Notes: generated from the sequence alone by a model not told the origin. Numbered from the stretch's first letter, positions 8,906-18,200 are shown. The stretch is DNA of 64,000 nucleotides from Kocuria rhizophila DC2201 (GCF_000010285.1 NC_010617.1:496001-560000); one strand, 5' to 3'. Program-made: numbers and translations.

Positions 8906-9487
8906 CTAGGGGGTGTGTGGCGGCCCGGCGGTGTGCAACGGGGCCTGTGGCTGGAGGGATTCCTGGTGCAGGGCGCGCAGGAACTCGCGGAGAATCCGTT
9001 CGCTTCGACCCCAGTCCGAGACCACGAACGGGACCACCGGGCGGCACGTGGCCTCCACCTCGGAGCCCTCGTCGGAGGACGGGCGGATGGCGAAGCGCAG
9101 GCGCTCGCCCCACGTCCGGAACGAGGGCCCCGTTGTTGCCGTGCCGCCGTGAGCCGCGAGTGTCCGCAGCCCCAGCTCTTCATTGCGCTGGCATACCCGT
9201 TCCACCAGTCCCGGCACGTCCTCGGCGGGGACATCCAGATGGGCCCGGCCCTGGCAGCGGGCACCGTGGACCGTGAGTTCCCACCCCTCGTCCCGGCGGA
9301 CGCCGGGGCGCCAGGCCACCAGGCTGAAGATGGCCGCAGACACGCCCGCCACCACGGCCCCAGCCACGACGATCGGGACGAACTCGCCGCTCGCCCAGCG
9401 GAAGAGGAGCACCACGAGCCCCACGTAGACGAACCAGAGGGCGAGGGCGCCGACGACTGACGTACGGGAGACCGGCTTGATATCCAT
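8906..9487 (-). CDS. Two-helix membrane protein of unknown function
   Basis: I do not recognise this family. The 193-residue product has two predicted membrane helices near the N-terminus (ALALWFVYVGLVVLLFRW and VVAGAVVAGVSAAIFSLVAW) and then a soluble domain of about 125 residues with Trp-rich patches (FRTWGERLRFAI, VSDWGRSERILREF). The end of the coding region is secure. The start is not: ATG at 9487 has no Shine-Dalgarno, while an in-frame ATG at 9523 follows GGAGG by 3 nt and would add 12 polar residues. It is convergent with the PTH2-like gene and divergent from the Tad cluster. Confidence 0.6.
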   Translation of the reverse strand: MDIKPVSRTSVVGALALWFVYVGLVVLLFRWASGEFVPIVVAGAVVAGVSAAIFSLVAWRPGVRRDEGWELTVHGARCQGRAHLDVPAEDVPGLVERVCQRNEELGLRTLAAHGGTATTGPSFRTWGERLRFAIRPSSDEGSEVEATCRPVVPFVVSDWGRSERILREFLRALHQESLQPQAPLHTAGPPHTP

Positions 9488-9658
9488 CAATCCATGCTGG
9501 CGGTGTGAGTCCGTTACCACCATGGCCCTCCGGCCAGAGTTCCCGGCGCGCGGCGGGGTCACTGCACAGCCCGTTTTGCCCTGACCGGCCGTCGGCGGCG
9601 CTCCACAATCCCGAGGTGGCCCGGACCATGGCCACGGCGCGACCGCCACCGTGGGGCC

Positions 9659-10921
9659 ATGACCACCGCACACATGACCGCCCCGGGCGCTCCCGCTGTC
9701 GACAGCCCGCGCCGAGCTCGTCGCGCCGCTGATCCGGCTCCGGAGGCCGCCGGCCCGCCTCGGGGAGCCGCCGGATCGACGTCGGTGGGCCGGTTCACCG
9801 GGGACGAGCGAGTGGGCCACGGACCCGCCTCATGGGATGGGCCCATCGCACCCCGCCAGTGGGGACGCACCCGGCCGGCCCCTGCCCCGTCACGGCAGGA
9901 CCGCGGGCGCGGAGTCCGCCTGCTCACCAGCTGCCCGGACCTCGCGGAGGCCGTGGAGGCGGTGTGCATTGGAGCCGCAGTGCCGCTCACGGTCGAGGGC
10001 GCGCAAACCGGAGCGCGGGCGGCGTCGTCGTCGGACGTGGTGCTCGTGGACGCCAGCTGGGAGGGCGAGGCCGTGCCACCGGGAGCGGTGGTCGTGGCGC
10101 TCGCCGAGCACGGCGACGCGTGGGACGTCGCCGCACGGCGTGGGGCATCCGCTGTGGTGGTCCTGCCGCAGGCCGCCGCGTGGCTGGCCGAGCTGATCTC
10201 CCGCTCCGTGGACACGGAGGTGCCGCGGGCGCACGGGCGCGTGTACGGCGTCGTCGGGGCCACCGGAGGGGTCGGCGCGTCCACCGTGGCGAGCTGGCTC
10301 GCGGGGCACTTCGCCGGGCAGGGCAGCGAGACCGCCCTGGTGGACGGGGACCCGCTGGGTGCGGGACTGGACCTCGTGCTCGGTGAGGAGGGCGCGGACG
10401 GGCTGCGCTGGCCGGAGCTGAACCAGTTCTCCGGCGCCCTGGCCGCGGACCAGCTGTGGGCCGCCATGCCGCGTGTGGAGGCGCTGCGCTACCTCTCGTG
10501 GGACCGTCGCGCCACGCACGCGGAGACCGTTCCCGCGGCCACGGTCGTCGCGGCTCTGCGGGGCGCTGCGGCGGTGCAGGTCGTGGACCTCTCCCGCGCG
10601 GACCTCGAACGCCAGGCCCGGTGGTGCGACGCCGTGCTGGTGCTGACCCCGCGCACGGTGCGCGGCGTGCTCGCGGCCGAGCTCGCCCTCGCCCGCTGCG
10701 CCCCGGTGCCCGCCGCCACCGCGCTCACGGGCGTCAACGTGGCGGATCTCGAACCGCGCGTCCTCGCCGACGCCACCGGGGTGCCGTGCGCGGCCACGAT
10801 CGCGTTCGACGCGCGCGTGCCCCAGCACCTCGACGACGGCACCGTGCTGCGGCGCGGCCGGACCGCCAAGCACGCCAAGACGGTGGCGGCGCTCGCCCGG
10901 GCCCTGGAGGGACTCTCGTGA
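9659..10921 (+). CDS. ssd: CpaE/TadZ-like ATPase, septum site-determining Ssd family
   Basis: A 420-residue MinD-superfamily protein at the head of the Tad cluster. The deviant Walker A is GATGGVGASTVASWLA, followed by VDGDPLGAGLDL and VVDLSRADLE in the positions of the later P-loop motifs. The first 80 residues are a disordered Ala/Pro/Arg-rich extension. In M. tuberculosis the homologue at this position is called Ssd; CpaE/TadZ proteins place the pilus machine at the pole in other bacteria. It overlaps tadA by 4 bp (GTGA), so translation is probably coupled. The start ATG has only a weak purine stretch upstream. Confidence 0.88.
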   Translation: MTTAHMTAPGAPAVDSPRRARRAADPAPEAAGPPRGAAGSTSVGRFTGDERVGHGPASWDGPIAPRQWGRTRPAPAPSRQDRGRGVRLLTSCPDLAEAVEAVCIGAAVPLTVEGAQTGARAASSSDVVLVDASWEGEAVPPGAVVVALAEHGDAWDVAARRGASAVVVLPQAAAWLAELISRSVDTEVPRAHGRVYGVVGATGGVGASTVASWLAGHFAGQGSETALVDGDPLGAGLDLVLGEEGADGLRWPELNQFSGALAADQLWAAMPRVEALRYLSWDRRATHAETVPAATVVAALRGAAAVQVVDLSRADLERQARWCDAVLVLTPRTVRGVLAAELALARCAPVPAATALTGVNVADLEPRVLADATGVPCAATIAFDARVPQHLDDGTVLRRGRTAKHAKTVAALARALEGLS

Positions 10922-12135
10922 ACGGGCCCGCCCACCGCACCCCCGCGGGCCGCGCCACGCTCGACGCCGCCGCGGAGGCCACCGCGCTCGACGACGCCTT
11001 CGTGGACCAGGTGCGCGAACGTCTGCTGTCCGAGGGCGGTGCCCTCACGGACACCCGGATCGCCACCGCCGTGCGGGAGACCGGGCGGGTGCTCGGCGCC
11101 GTGGGCTCGGTGCGCGCGGCCCAGCACGTCAAGGCGCAGCTGACCGGCCTCGGTCCGCTCGAACCCCTGCTGCCCGCTTCCGGGCTGAGCGATCTCTACG
11201 TCAACGGCCACGAGAACGTGTTCGTGGAGACCCTGGACGGGATCCAGCGCGTGGCCTCACCGTTCACGGGCGAGGCACAGCTGCGAGCGCTCGCGGTGCG
11301 GCTGGTGACGGCCGCGGGACGGCGGCTGGACGACGGCCACCCCTGCGTGGACGTGCAGACCGCCACGGGACTGCGCGTGCACGCCGTGATCCCGCCCGTG
11401 TCCACCGGAGGAACGCTGCTGTCCATCCGGTTCCGGGCGCCGCAGCGGCTGTCCCTGACGGACCTCGTGGCCTCCGGCACGGTCCACCCCTTCACGGCGG
11501 ACGTGCTCACCGATGCCATGGCGGCCCGTGTCAACCTGATGATCAGCGGGGCCACCGGGTCCGGGAAGACCACGGTGCTCTCCGCGCTGCTGTCCCAGTG
11601 CCCAGCGGAGCAGCGGATCGTGCTGGTGGAGGACGCTGCGGAGCTGAACCCCGAGCACCCGCACGTGGTGGGCCTGCAGTCCCGCCAGGAGAACGTGGAG
11701 GGCGCCGGGTCCGTGGATCTCGCGGACCTCGTGCGCCAGGCCCTGCGGATGCGCCCGGACTGGCTCGTGGTGGGGGAGTGCCGAGGTGCGGAGGTCCGCG
11801 AGCTGCTGACCGCGCTGAACACGGGCCACTCCGGGGCGGGAACCGTGCACGCGAACTCGGCCCGGGCGGTGCCCGCCAGGCTGGCCGCGCTCGGCTCACT
11901 GGCCGGGCTCGGCCGCGAGGCCGTGGACCTGCAGGCGGCCAGCGCCCTGGACCTCGTGGCCCACGTGGACCGCGCACCCGCCGGGCGCCGCCTGAGCGAG
12001 CTGTGCGTCCTGGCCCGGGAGGACGGCGTGCTGCGCACGCTGCCCGCGCTGAGCACCACGGACGGCCACCCGGTCCAGGGACCCGGGTGGCCCCGGCTGG
12101 CCCAGCTTCTCGCGCGCGGACGGGAGCCGTCATGA
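10918..12135 (+). CDS. tadA: TadA/CpaF secretion ATPase
   Basis: A 405-residue cytoplasmic ATPase that powers Tad-type pilus assembly. It has the family's N-terminal domain, then Walker A (ISGATGSGKTTVLSALL), an Asp box around VLVEDAAELNPEHPHV, Walker B-like WLVVGECRGAEVRELL and the His-containing GHSGAGTVHANSA. The GTG at 10918 shares bases with the stop of ssd and makes a normal-length protein; no closer Shine-Dalgarno start is better. Its stop overlaps the tadB start (ATGA). Nothing essential appears to be missing. Confidence 0.93.
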   Translation: MNGPAHRTPAGRATLDAAAEATALDDAFVDQVRERLLSEGGALTDTRIATAVRETGRVLGAVGSVRAAQHVKAQLTGLGPLEPLLPASGLSDLYVNGHENVFVETLDGIQRVASPFTGEAQLRALAVRLVTAAGRRLDDGHPCVDVQTATGLRVHAVIPPVSTGGTLLSIRFRAPQRLSLTDLVASGTVHPFTADVLTDAMAARVNLMISGATGSGKTTVLSALLSQCPAEQRIVLVEDAAELNPEHPHVVGLQSRQENVEGAGSVDLADLVRQALRMRPDWLVVGECRGAEVRELLTALNTGHSGAGTVHANSARAVPARLAALGSLAGLGREAVDLQAASALDLVAHVDRAPAGRRLSELCVLAREDGVLRTLPALSTTDGHPVQGPGWPRLAQLLARGREPS

Positions 12136-12896
12136 CGGCCGCCGTGCTCGCGGGCGCGCTGGTGCTCGCCGCCCTGCTGATCGGCTCCGGGGCCGCAGCG
12201 CCCGCCGGGCGTCTGCACTCGCTGGGGGCCCTGCACCCGCAGCGTTCGGGTGAGACGCCACGCCCGCGGCTCGTCGGACGGTGGCGGCGCCGGGACCGCG
12301 CCACCGAGGCCATGCGCTGGGTCACCGCAGTGCGTCGTCTGGCGGCCCTGCTGCATGCCGGGCGGGCCCCCGCCACGGTGTTCGCCGAGATCACCCCCGG
12401 CACCGCTGATCCCACCGCCCGGTGGATCACCCGTGTGTGCCAGGAGGTGCACGCCGCGGCCCTCGTGGGCATTCCGGTCTCGACGACGCTCGGTCAGTTC
12501 GCCCGCCGGCCCGCCGCCGTGGGGGACCGCGTGCTCGGCGCCACGGCCCGTTCGGTGTGCGCCCAGCTCGCGGCGTGCTGGGAGATCTCGGAGCGCTCCG
12601 GCTCCTCACTGGCCCGGACCCTCTCCGGGGTTGCGGAGTCTCTCGAGTCGCGGCTGGACGCCCAGGCCGCCCGCGAGAGCGCCCTGGCCGGGCCGCGCGT
12701 CACCGTCCGCACCCTGTCCTGGTTGCCCGTCCTCGCCCTGGGGCTCGGCGTGCTGATGGGCACGGACCCCGTGAGCACCCTGCTCACCACCGTGTGGGGC
12801 CGGATCGCGCTCGCCGCCGGGGCCGGACTGAGCATTGCGGGCCGGCTGTGGACGCGCAGCCTCATGCACCGCGCCGAGGGGGTGAACGGGTCGTGA
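12132..12896 (+). CDS. tadB: TadB-like inner-membrane pilus assembly protein
   Basis: A 254-residue type II secretion F-domain protein. It has an N-terminal helix (VLAGALVLAALLIGSGAAA), a cytoplasmic F domain with the characteristic ISERSGSSLARTLSGVAESLE stretch (read from 12590 to 12650), and two closely spaced C-terminal helices (WLPVLALGLGVLMG and IALAAGAGLSIAG). It forms the membrane platform with TadC. Start and stop overlap both neighbours by 4 bp, so it belongs to the same transcript. It is shorter than proteobacterial TadB, as usual in actinobacteria. Confidence 0.85.
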   Translation: MTAAVLAGALVLAALLIGSGAAAPAGRLHSLGALHPQRSGETPRPRLVGRWRRRDRATEAMRWVTAVRRLAALLHAGRAPATVFAEITPGTADPTARWITRVCQEVHAAALVGIPVSTTLGQFARRPAAVGDRVLGATARSVCAQLAACWEISERSGSSLARTLSGVAESLESRLDAQAARESALAGPRVTVRTLSWLPVLALGLGVLMGTDPVSTLLTTVWGRIALAAGAGLSIAGRLWTRSLMHRAEGVNGS

Positions 12897-13498
12897 TCGC
12901 CACCGTCCTCGCGGGCCTGCTCGCCGCCGGTGCCCTGCTGCTGTGGATGTCACGGGGCGCGTTCGGTGTCCGTTCACGCGGGCCGGGCCCACGACGCCGC
13001 GCGGCCGGCGGTTCCGCCCTGCACCGTGCTCGTCCTGGGCCGGGGGAGCACTCGTTCCCCGCTCTGCCGGCCGCCGCTCTCGTCGAGCTCACGGCGTGCC
13101 AGCTGGATGCCGGGCTGCCCCTCGTCGAAGCGGTGGGGGTGCTGGCGGACAGCAGCGCGGGGCGCCCCTATCCGGCGCTCTCGCGGGCGGCCGCCGCACT
13201 GCGTCTCGGCCTCTCGTGGGACGCCGCGTGGCCGGATCAGACGGCGTTGCCGCACGAGATCCACGACTATCGGGACGCCCTGGAGTTCACGGCCACCTCC
13301 GCCACGGCGTCCGCGTCCGTGCTGCGGGGTCAGGCGGAACTCGTGCGCCGCGCCGAGTACCGCCGCGCGGAACGGGCCGCGGAGGCCCTTGCGGTGAAGC
13401 TCGTGCTTCCCCTCGGCCTGTGCTTCCTGCCGGCGTTCATGTGCTGGGGCGTGGTGCCCGTGCTCATGGGCCTGCTGCCCAGGGCGTTCGGCTCATGA
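12893..13498 (+). CDS. tadC: TadC-like inner-membrane pilus assembly protein
   Basis: A 201-residue partner of TadB. A GTG start overlapping the tadB stop (GTGA) gives an N-terminal helix (TVLAGLLAAGALLLWM), a linker, the F-domain core (LTACQLDAGLPLVEAVGVLA) and a C-terminal helical hairpin (LVLPLGLCFLPAFMCWGVVPVL). The compact size is normal for actinobacterial TadC. It ends the tightly overlapping part of the cluster; 142 bp separate it from the pilin-like gene. Confidence 0.83.
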   Translation: MIATVLAGLLAAGALLLWMSRGAFGVRSRGPGPRRRAAGGSALHRARPGPGEHSFPALPAAALVELTACQLDAGLPLVEAVGVLADSSAGRPYPALSRAAAALRLGLSWDAAWPDQTALPHEIHDYRDALEFTATSATASASVLRGQAELVRRAEYRRAERAAEALAVKLVLPLGLCFLPAFMCWGVVPVLMGLLPRAFGS

Positions 13499-13640
13499 GC
13501 CCGCCGTGCGTCCACCGTGCGCCTCCGGCGCGAGGCCCGCCCGCGTGCCGTGCCGCGGTCGATCCACCGCTCGCGGCGTCCACAGCCGTTCCATCCCGTT
13601 CTATGCACTCGACCGATCCACCCACCGAAGGAGACCCACC

Positions 13641-14009
13641 ATGTCCATGCTCACCTGCCTTCCCGCCACCCCGACCTCCGGCCACGACGACGCCGCCCAC
13701 CTCGCTGACGTGCCGCCCCTGGCCGTGCCCGTCACCGAGCCGACCGACACGACGGACACCGAGGTCCCCGTCGAGACCACGGACCCCTCGACCGACCCCG
13801 TTGCGGATGCGGGGGCCGTCACTAACCCGGGCGCGACCGCCGAGGTGCTCCCGGACCAGGACGATCCCGATCTCGGGGCGTCCACCGCGGAGTACGCGGT
13901 GATCGTCCTGGCCGCCGCCGCGTTCGGCGGGGTCATGGCCGCGGTGCTGTCCTCGGACTCCGTGTCCGGGATGCTGCTCGGGATCATCCAGAAGGCCCTG
14001 GCCATCTGA
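13641..14009 (+). CDS. DUF4244 family Flp pilin-like protein with a long acidic N-terminus
   Basis: A 122-residue protein. The last 40 residues are pilin-like: GASTAEYAVIVLAAAAFGG resembles the Flp prepilin pattern of a Gly before a (S/T)xEY helix, which a prepilin peptidase would cut. Unusually, about 78 residues of Asp/Glu/Thr/Pro-rich sequence precede the helix, much longer than a normal Flp leader. GAAGGAGACCCACC before the ATG at 13641 fixes the start, so the extension is real. The extension contains one copy of the recurring word (13687), read as DDAA. It is probably the major subunit or a pilin-like partner of this Tad system. Confidence 0.78.
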   Translation: MSMLTCLPATPTSGHDDAAHLADVPPLAVPVTEPTDTTDTEVPVETTDPSTDPVADAGAVTNPGATAEVLPDQDDPDLGASTAEYAVIVLAAAAFGGVMAAVLSSDSVSGMLLGIIQKALAI

Positions 14010-14130
14010 GATGCCACCGAGGCCACGGAGTGCGGGGTGCTCGCCGCAACGAGCGGGCGCCCCGCGCTCCGGTGGGTCGGTGCAGCGGAGACCGGGCTGC
14101 CGAGTCACCCACCACCTGTCAGGAGGAACC

Positions 14131-14628
14131 ATGATCGACCGGACCAGAGCTCGTCCAGACCACACCGACCCGGACCGGGGTGCGGTGACCGTGGAGACCG
14201 CCGTCATCATGCCCGCCCTGGTGCTGCTGCTCGCGGTCCTGCTCGCCGCGGCCGCCGCCGGGATGACCACCGTCCGCTACGAGGAGGCGGCCCGGGCGTC
14301 CGCCCGTGCTGCCGCGCGGGGCGAGAACACTGCGGTGGTGGAGCGCACCGCTCGGGAGATCGCGGGGGAGTCCGCGAGCGTCATCGTCGGGGCCGCTGCC
14401 GGCCGCGTGACGGTGGCCGTGAGCGGACCCGCCCCCGGAATCCTGGGGCAGTGGAGCGGCTGGCGGCTCGACGCGGACGCGAGTGCCGCGGTGGAGAGCA
14501 TCGCGGTCGCGCCGTCGGATGACGGGCCGGGCGGAGCCGGGGAGCGCGGGCAGGAGGGCGGCGAGAACGGAGCCGGTGGGAACGGGCCCGCCACGGACAG
14601 GGACGGAGCCGGTCATGGAGGACCGTGA
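14131..14628 (+). CDS. tadE: TadE-like pseudopilin
   Basis: A 165-residue protein with the TadE signature DRGAVTVETAVIMPALVLLL (residues about 16-35), where Glu+5 after the processing site and a single long helix are visible. The rest is extracellular and ends in a Gly/Glu-rich tail. AGGAGGAACC directly precedes the ATG at 14131. Its 3' end overlaps the next gene by 14 bp. It probably acts as a minor pseudopilin of the Tad pilus. Confidence 0.85.
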   Translation: MIDRTRARPDHTDPDRGAVTVETAVIMPALVLLLAVLLAAAAAGMTTVRYEEAARASARAAARGENTAVVERTAREIAGESASVIVGAAAGRVTVAVSGPAPGILGQWSGWRLDADASAAVESIAVAPSDDGPGGAGERGQEGGENGAGGNGPATDRDGAGHGGP

Positions 14629-14983
14629 CGAGGGCTCCGGAACCGTGCACGGGCTCACCCTCGCGGCGGTGCTGTGCACGCTGCTGATCGCGCTGCTCCT
14701 CGTGGCGCAGGCCGGCATTGCCACGCACCGCGCCGCCAAGGCCGCAGACCTCGCCGCACTCGCGGCAGCGGACGTCGCGCGGGGGCTGAGTCCCGGGGTG
14801 CCGTGCGACGTTGCCGGGGCGGTGGCCCGGGAGAACGGCGCGGACGCCGTCGAGTGCGCGGTAGTGGCTCCGGAGAACACCTCGGTGGACGTCACCGCGA
14901 GCATCGACCTGCCGCCGCCGCTGAGCCCGCTCGGACCGGCGCGCGGCGTGTCCCGCGCCGGACCGCCACCGGGGGAGCCGTGA
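14615..14983 (+). CDS. Short TadE/TadG-like protein (helicase/secretion-neighbourhood family)
   Basis: A 122-residue protein with one N-terminal helix (LTLAAVLCTLLIALLLVAQ) preceded by DRDEGSGTVHG, the same pattern as pseudopilins, and a short outer domain with two cysteines (VPCDVAG and AVECAVV) that may pair. It corresponds to the small last gene of the mycobacterial ssd-tad cluster, always followed by the helicase found here on the opposite strand. It overlaps tadE, so it is co-translated. Function is unknown beyond membership of the pilus cluster. Confidence 0.75.
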   Translation: MEDRDEGSGTVHGLTLAAVLCTLLIALLLVAQAGIATHRAAKAADLAALAAADVARGLSPGVPCDVAGAVARENGADAVECAVVAPENTSVDVTASIDLPPPLSPLGPARGVSRAGPPPGEP

Positions 14984-15118
14984 TGGTCACGACCCGGGGA
15001 AGCCCCCCCGGTATCTCCGGGGCCGGGGGCAACCGGACGGAACCGGAGGGCGTCGTCCGAGGATGGCCACCGTCGGCTGACGCCCGCGCTGGCCCGCGTT
15101 CACCCGCTAGGAGATCGC

Positions 15119-17449
15119 TCAGGGCGCGAAGCGCAGCACCCCGTTGAGCAGCTTCAGCGCCCCGGCCTTGTCCAGCGGGTTGTTGCGGTTGCCGCACTTG
15201 GGGGACTGCACGCAGGACGGGCAGCCGGACTCGCACTCGCACTGGGCGATCGCGTCCCGGGTGGCGGTGACCCACGTGCGGAACATGTCGTAGCCGCGTT
15301 CGGCGAAGCCCGCGCCACCGGGGTGGCCGTCGTGCACGAAGATCGTGGGCAGCTCGGTGTCCACGTGCAGCGCGGTGGACAGCCCGCCCACGTCCCACCG
15401 GTCGCACGAGGCCAGCAGGGGCAGCAGCCCGATCATGGCGTGCTCCGCGGCGTGCAGGGCGCCGGGGATGTCCGGCTCCTCGATGCCCATGGCGGCCAGT
15501 TGGGGCCCGGACACCGTGAACCACGTGGCCACCGTGGACAGCTGCCGCGGTGGCAGCTCCAGGGGTTCCTCGCCGGCCACCTCGTTGGAGGCCACGAGCT
15601 TGCGCTGGTAGCTGACCACCTGGGTGGTCACGTCCACGGAGCCGCGGTGGATGCTCACCGGACCCCACTGCACCGAGTCGGCCACGTCCTGCACCCGCAC
15701 CTCGGTGACGTCCCGCGCGACCGTGTAGAAGTCCGGGAACGCCCGCCGCACGGCCGCCACGTGCAGCTCCTCGTCCAGCTCGTCCACCAGGTAGGTCCTG
15801 CCCTGGTGCACGTACACCGCCCCGGGGTGTGCCTGGTAGTGGGACTGCGGCGCGCCCATCGTGCCCAGCACGGTACCGGTGTCCGAGTCGATGATCTGCA
15901 CCGGGCCGCCGTCCCCGGAACGGATCGAGACCATGCCCGCCGGCTGCTCGGAACGGGTCCAGAACCAGCCGGACGGGCGACGTCGCAGGTGGCCAGCCGC
16001 GGTGAGGGAGTCCACCACGTCCCGGGCCGTGGGGCCGAAGCGTTCCAGCTCCTCGGGGCGCAGGGGCAGCTCGGCGGCCGCCGCGCACAGGTGGGGTGCC
16101 AGTACGTAGGGGTTGGACGCCTCGAACACCGTGGCCTCCACGGGGACGTCGAAGATCGCCTCTGGATGGTTCACCAGGTACCCGTCCAGGGGATCGTCCC
16201 CGGCGATCAGCGCAGCGAGCGCCTGCTGCCCGGCCCGTCCGGCCCGGCCAATCTGCTGCAGGAACGAGGCCCGGGTGCCGGGCCACCCGGCCACGAGCAC
16301 GGCGTCCAGGCCTGCGATGTCGATCCCCAGCTCCAGTGCGGAGGTGCTGGCCACCCCGAGCAGCCGACCGTCCCGCAGCTGCTGCTCCAGTTCTCGCCGC
16401 TCCTCCGGGAGGAAGCCGGAGCGGTACGCGGCCACCCGGTGGCCGAGCGAGGGGTCAACCTCTTCCAGTTGCCGGTGGGCCGCCTGCGCGATCGTCTCCG
16501 CGCCGCGCCGGGAGCGGATGAACGCGATGGTCCGCACCTGGCGCAGCACCAGGTCGGTGAGCATGTCCGAGGCCTCGGCGGTGACAGTGCGGCGTCGTGG
16601 GGCGCCGTTGTCCGAGCCGCCGGGGGACTGCTCGGGCTCCCACAGCACCACCGTGCGCGAGCCGTGGGGCGAGGTGTCCTCCGTGACCGCCGTGACGTCC
16701 TCGGGAGGGCAGCCGATGAGCTTGGCGAAGGACTCCTGCGGGGAGGCACTCGTCGCGGACGCCCCGATGAACCGCGGGGACGCCCCGTAGTGCGCGGCGA
16801 TCCGCGCGAGCCGGCGCAGCACCACCGCCACGTGGGAGCCGAAGACCCCGCGGTAGGAGTGGGCCTCGTCGATGATCACGTACCGCAGCCGCCGGAAGAA
16901 CCGGGACCACCCGGCGTGGTTCGGCAGGACCCCGTGGTGGAGCATGTCAGGGTTGCACAGGATCACGTCCGCGTGCTCGCGGATCCAGCGGCGCTCGCCG
17001 GGATCGGTGTCGCCGTCGTACGTGGCGGCCCGGACGTCGTCGAAACCCAGGGAGCGCAGGGAGCTGAGCTGGTCCGCCGCGAGCGCTTTGGTGGGGGACA
17101 GGTAGAGGGCGGTGGCCTCGTCCGGGTGGTGGAGCATCCCAGGACGCTCGGCCACGGCCAGGCGGCCGCGGTGCACGGCGTCCACCACGAGCGACTGGTA
17201 GACGAGCGACTTTCCCGAGGCCGTGCCGGTGGCCACGATCGCGTGCCGCGGGGCGTTCAGCGCGGCCACCTGGTGGGCATAGGGCTCGTGGATGCCCAGC
17301 CGTTCGTAGGCGGCCACCACGTCCGGGTGCAGCCAGTCCGGCCACGGTGCGTGGACCGGGGCGCGCTCGGGAATCTCCCGGACGTGACGCACCTGCTCGG
17401 GGCGCGGTCCGCGGCCGAGCAGGTCCACCATCTGCTGGGAGGTCGTCAT
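15119..17449 (-). CDS. MrfA/YprA-like DEAD/DEAH helicase with Zn-binding C-terminus
   Basis: A 776-residue superfamily 2 helicase: Walker A ATGTASGKSLVYQSL, DEAH in YVIIDEAHSYRGVFGSH, motif III GASATSASP and motif VI QQIGRAGRAGQ. The C-terminal domain has five cysteines at about 737, 739, 743, 746 and 752 (CECESGCPSC then SPKC), the zinc site of B. subtilis MrfA, a 3'-5' helicase in mitomycin crosslink repair. The ATG at 17449 was preferred over a longer Arg-rich reading; GACAAT lies 6 nt before it, so transcription may be leaderless. It is convergent with the Tad cluster, as in mycobacteria. One copy of the recurring word falls in a variable loop near residue 285. Confidence 0.9.
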   Translation of the reverse strand: MTTSQQMVDLLGRGPRPEQVRHVREIPERAPVHAPWPDWLHPDVVAAYERLGIHEPYAHQVAALNAPRHAIVATGTASGKSLVYQSLVVDAVHRGRLAVAERPGMLHHPDEATALYLSPTKALAADQLSSLRSLGFDDVRAATYDGDTDPGERRWIREHADVILCNPDMLHHGVLPNHAGWSRFFRRLRYVIIDEAHSYRGVFGSHVAVVLRRLARIAAHYGASPRFIGASATSASPQESFAKLIGCPPEDVTAVTEDTSPHGSRTVVLWEPEQSPGGSDNGAPRRRTVTAEASDMLTDLVLRQVRTIAFIRSRRGAETIAQAAHRQLEEVDPSLGHRVAAYRSGFLPEERRELEQQLRDGRLLGVASTSALELGIDIAGLDAVLVAGWPGTRASFLQQIGRAGRAGQQALAALIAGDDPLDGYLVNHPEAIFDVPVEATVFEASNPYVLAPHLCAAAAELPLRPEELERFGPTARDVVDSLTAAGHLRRRPSGWFWTRSEQPAGMVSIRSGDGGPVQIIDSDTGTVLGTMGAPQSHYQAHPGAVYVHQGRTYLVDELDEELHVAAVRRAFPDFYTVARDVTEVRVQDVADSVQWGPVSIHRGSVDVTTQVVSYQRKLVASNEVAGEEPLELPPRQLSTVATWFTVSGPQLAAMGIEEPDIPGALHAAEHAMIGLLPLLASCDRWDVGGLSTALHVDTELPTIFVHDGHPGGAGFAERGYDMFRTWVTATRDAIAQCECESGCPSCVQSPKCGNRNNPLDKAGALKLLNGVLRFAP

Positions 17450-17739
17450 CCCGTCATTGTCGCCCACCCGGTGAGGGAGCACGAACGAGCTGCCCGGCTC
17501 CCGGGGACGGGCGGCGGCCCGCCCCGCCGCCGCCTGATACCCCAGCCGCCTCACACCCCGGCCGTACCGCGCGCTGGCCACCGCACCCCAGCCACGCTGC
17601 ACCCCGGCCACGCGAGGAATCGGCGGCATCGCCCGCCCCGGCCCTGCTGGTCTCCCACCCGCCCCCGCCAGCCCGGGGTGCCGACGACGCGTCCGAGCCC
17701 TCTCACCCGCCGCGCCCGCCTGCGTGGAATCATGGGGGC
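17450..17739. other. Divergent intergenic region, helicase / PPOX gene
   Basis: A 290-bp region between two divergent genes. It is G+C-rich with no convincing gene, hairpin or consensus promoter. An in-frame upstream extension of the helicase crosses it but is Arg/Pro-rich and looks non-coding. Confidence 0.5.
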
Positions 17740-18198
17740 ATGAGCAACGACGCGCATTCCCACCCCATGAACATCGCCGGCGAGCACGAGGACGCCCCCC
17801 AGGGCTCGCCCATCACGGAGCTGAGCGAGGAGCAGAGCTGGGAGCTGCTCCGGCAGGCCCGGTTCGCCCGGCTGGCCACCCGCGACGGGGACGAGATCGA
17901 CATCACGCCCCTGAATATCGTGACCGACGGCGAGAAGCTCTACTTCCGCTCCGCCAAGGGCACCAAGGTGCTGCACCTGCAGCTGAACCCGAACGTGGCG
18001 CTGGAGATCGACCGCACGTCCGGTTCCGAGGCGCACTCCGTGGTGGTGCGCGGCACCGCGGCCATGATCACGGACTCCGCGGAGATCAAGCGCGTGGAGG
18101 GCCTGGGGCTGCGGCCGTGGCTGAACACGGAGAAGATCGAGTTCGTGGAGATCACCCCCACGCGCATCACCGGCCGCGCGTTCCGGCTGGGTCACTGA
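17740..18198 (+). CDS. PPOX-class flavin-dependent family protein
   Basis: A 152-residue pyridoxamine 5'-phosphate oxidase-like split beta-barrel protein. Conserved strands are readable: FARLATRDGDEIDITPLNI (near the N-terminus), LYFRSAKGTKVLHLQLNP and the C-terminal ITPTRITGRAF. Members bind FMN, FAD or F420 and reduce diverse substrates; which cofactor is used cannot be decided here. The ATG at 17740 follows a G-run and is the only start giving a family-length protein. It ends 2 bp before the methyltransferase start, so the two are co-transcribed. Confidence 0.82.
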   Translation: MSNDAHSHPMNIAGEHEDAPQGSPITELSEEQSWELLRQARFARLATRDGDEIDITPLNIVTDGEKLYFRSAKGTKVLHLQLNPNVALEIDRTSGSEAHSVVVRGTAAMITDSAEIKRVEGLGLRPWLNTEKIEFVEITPTRITGRAFRLGH

Positions 18199-18200
18199 GC

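Noticed and set aside
15323-17743. An 806-codon plus-strand open frame opposite the helicase
   Set aside because: Low-complexity translation with no motifs; the helicase on the other strand has all SF2 motifs.
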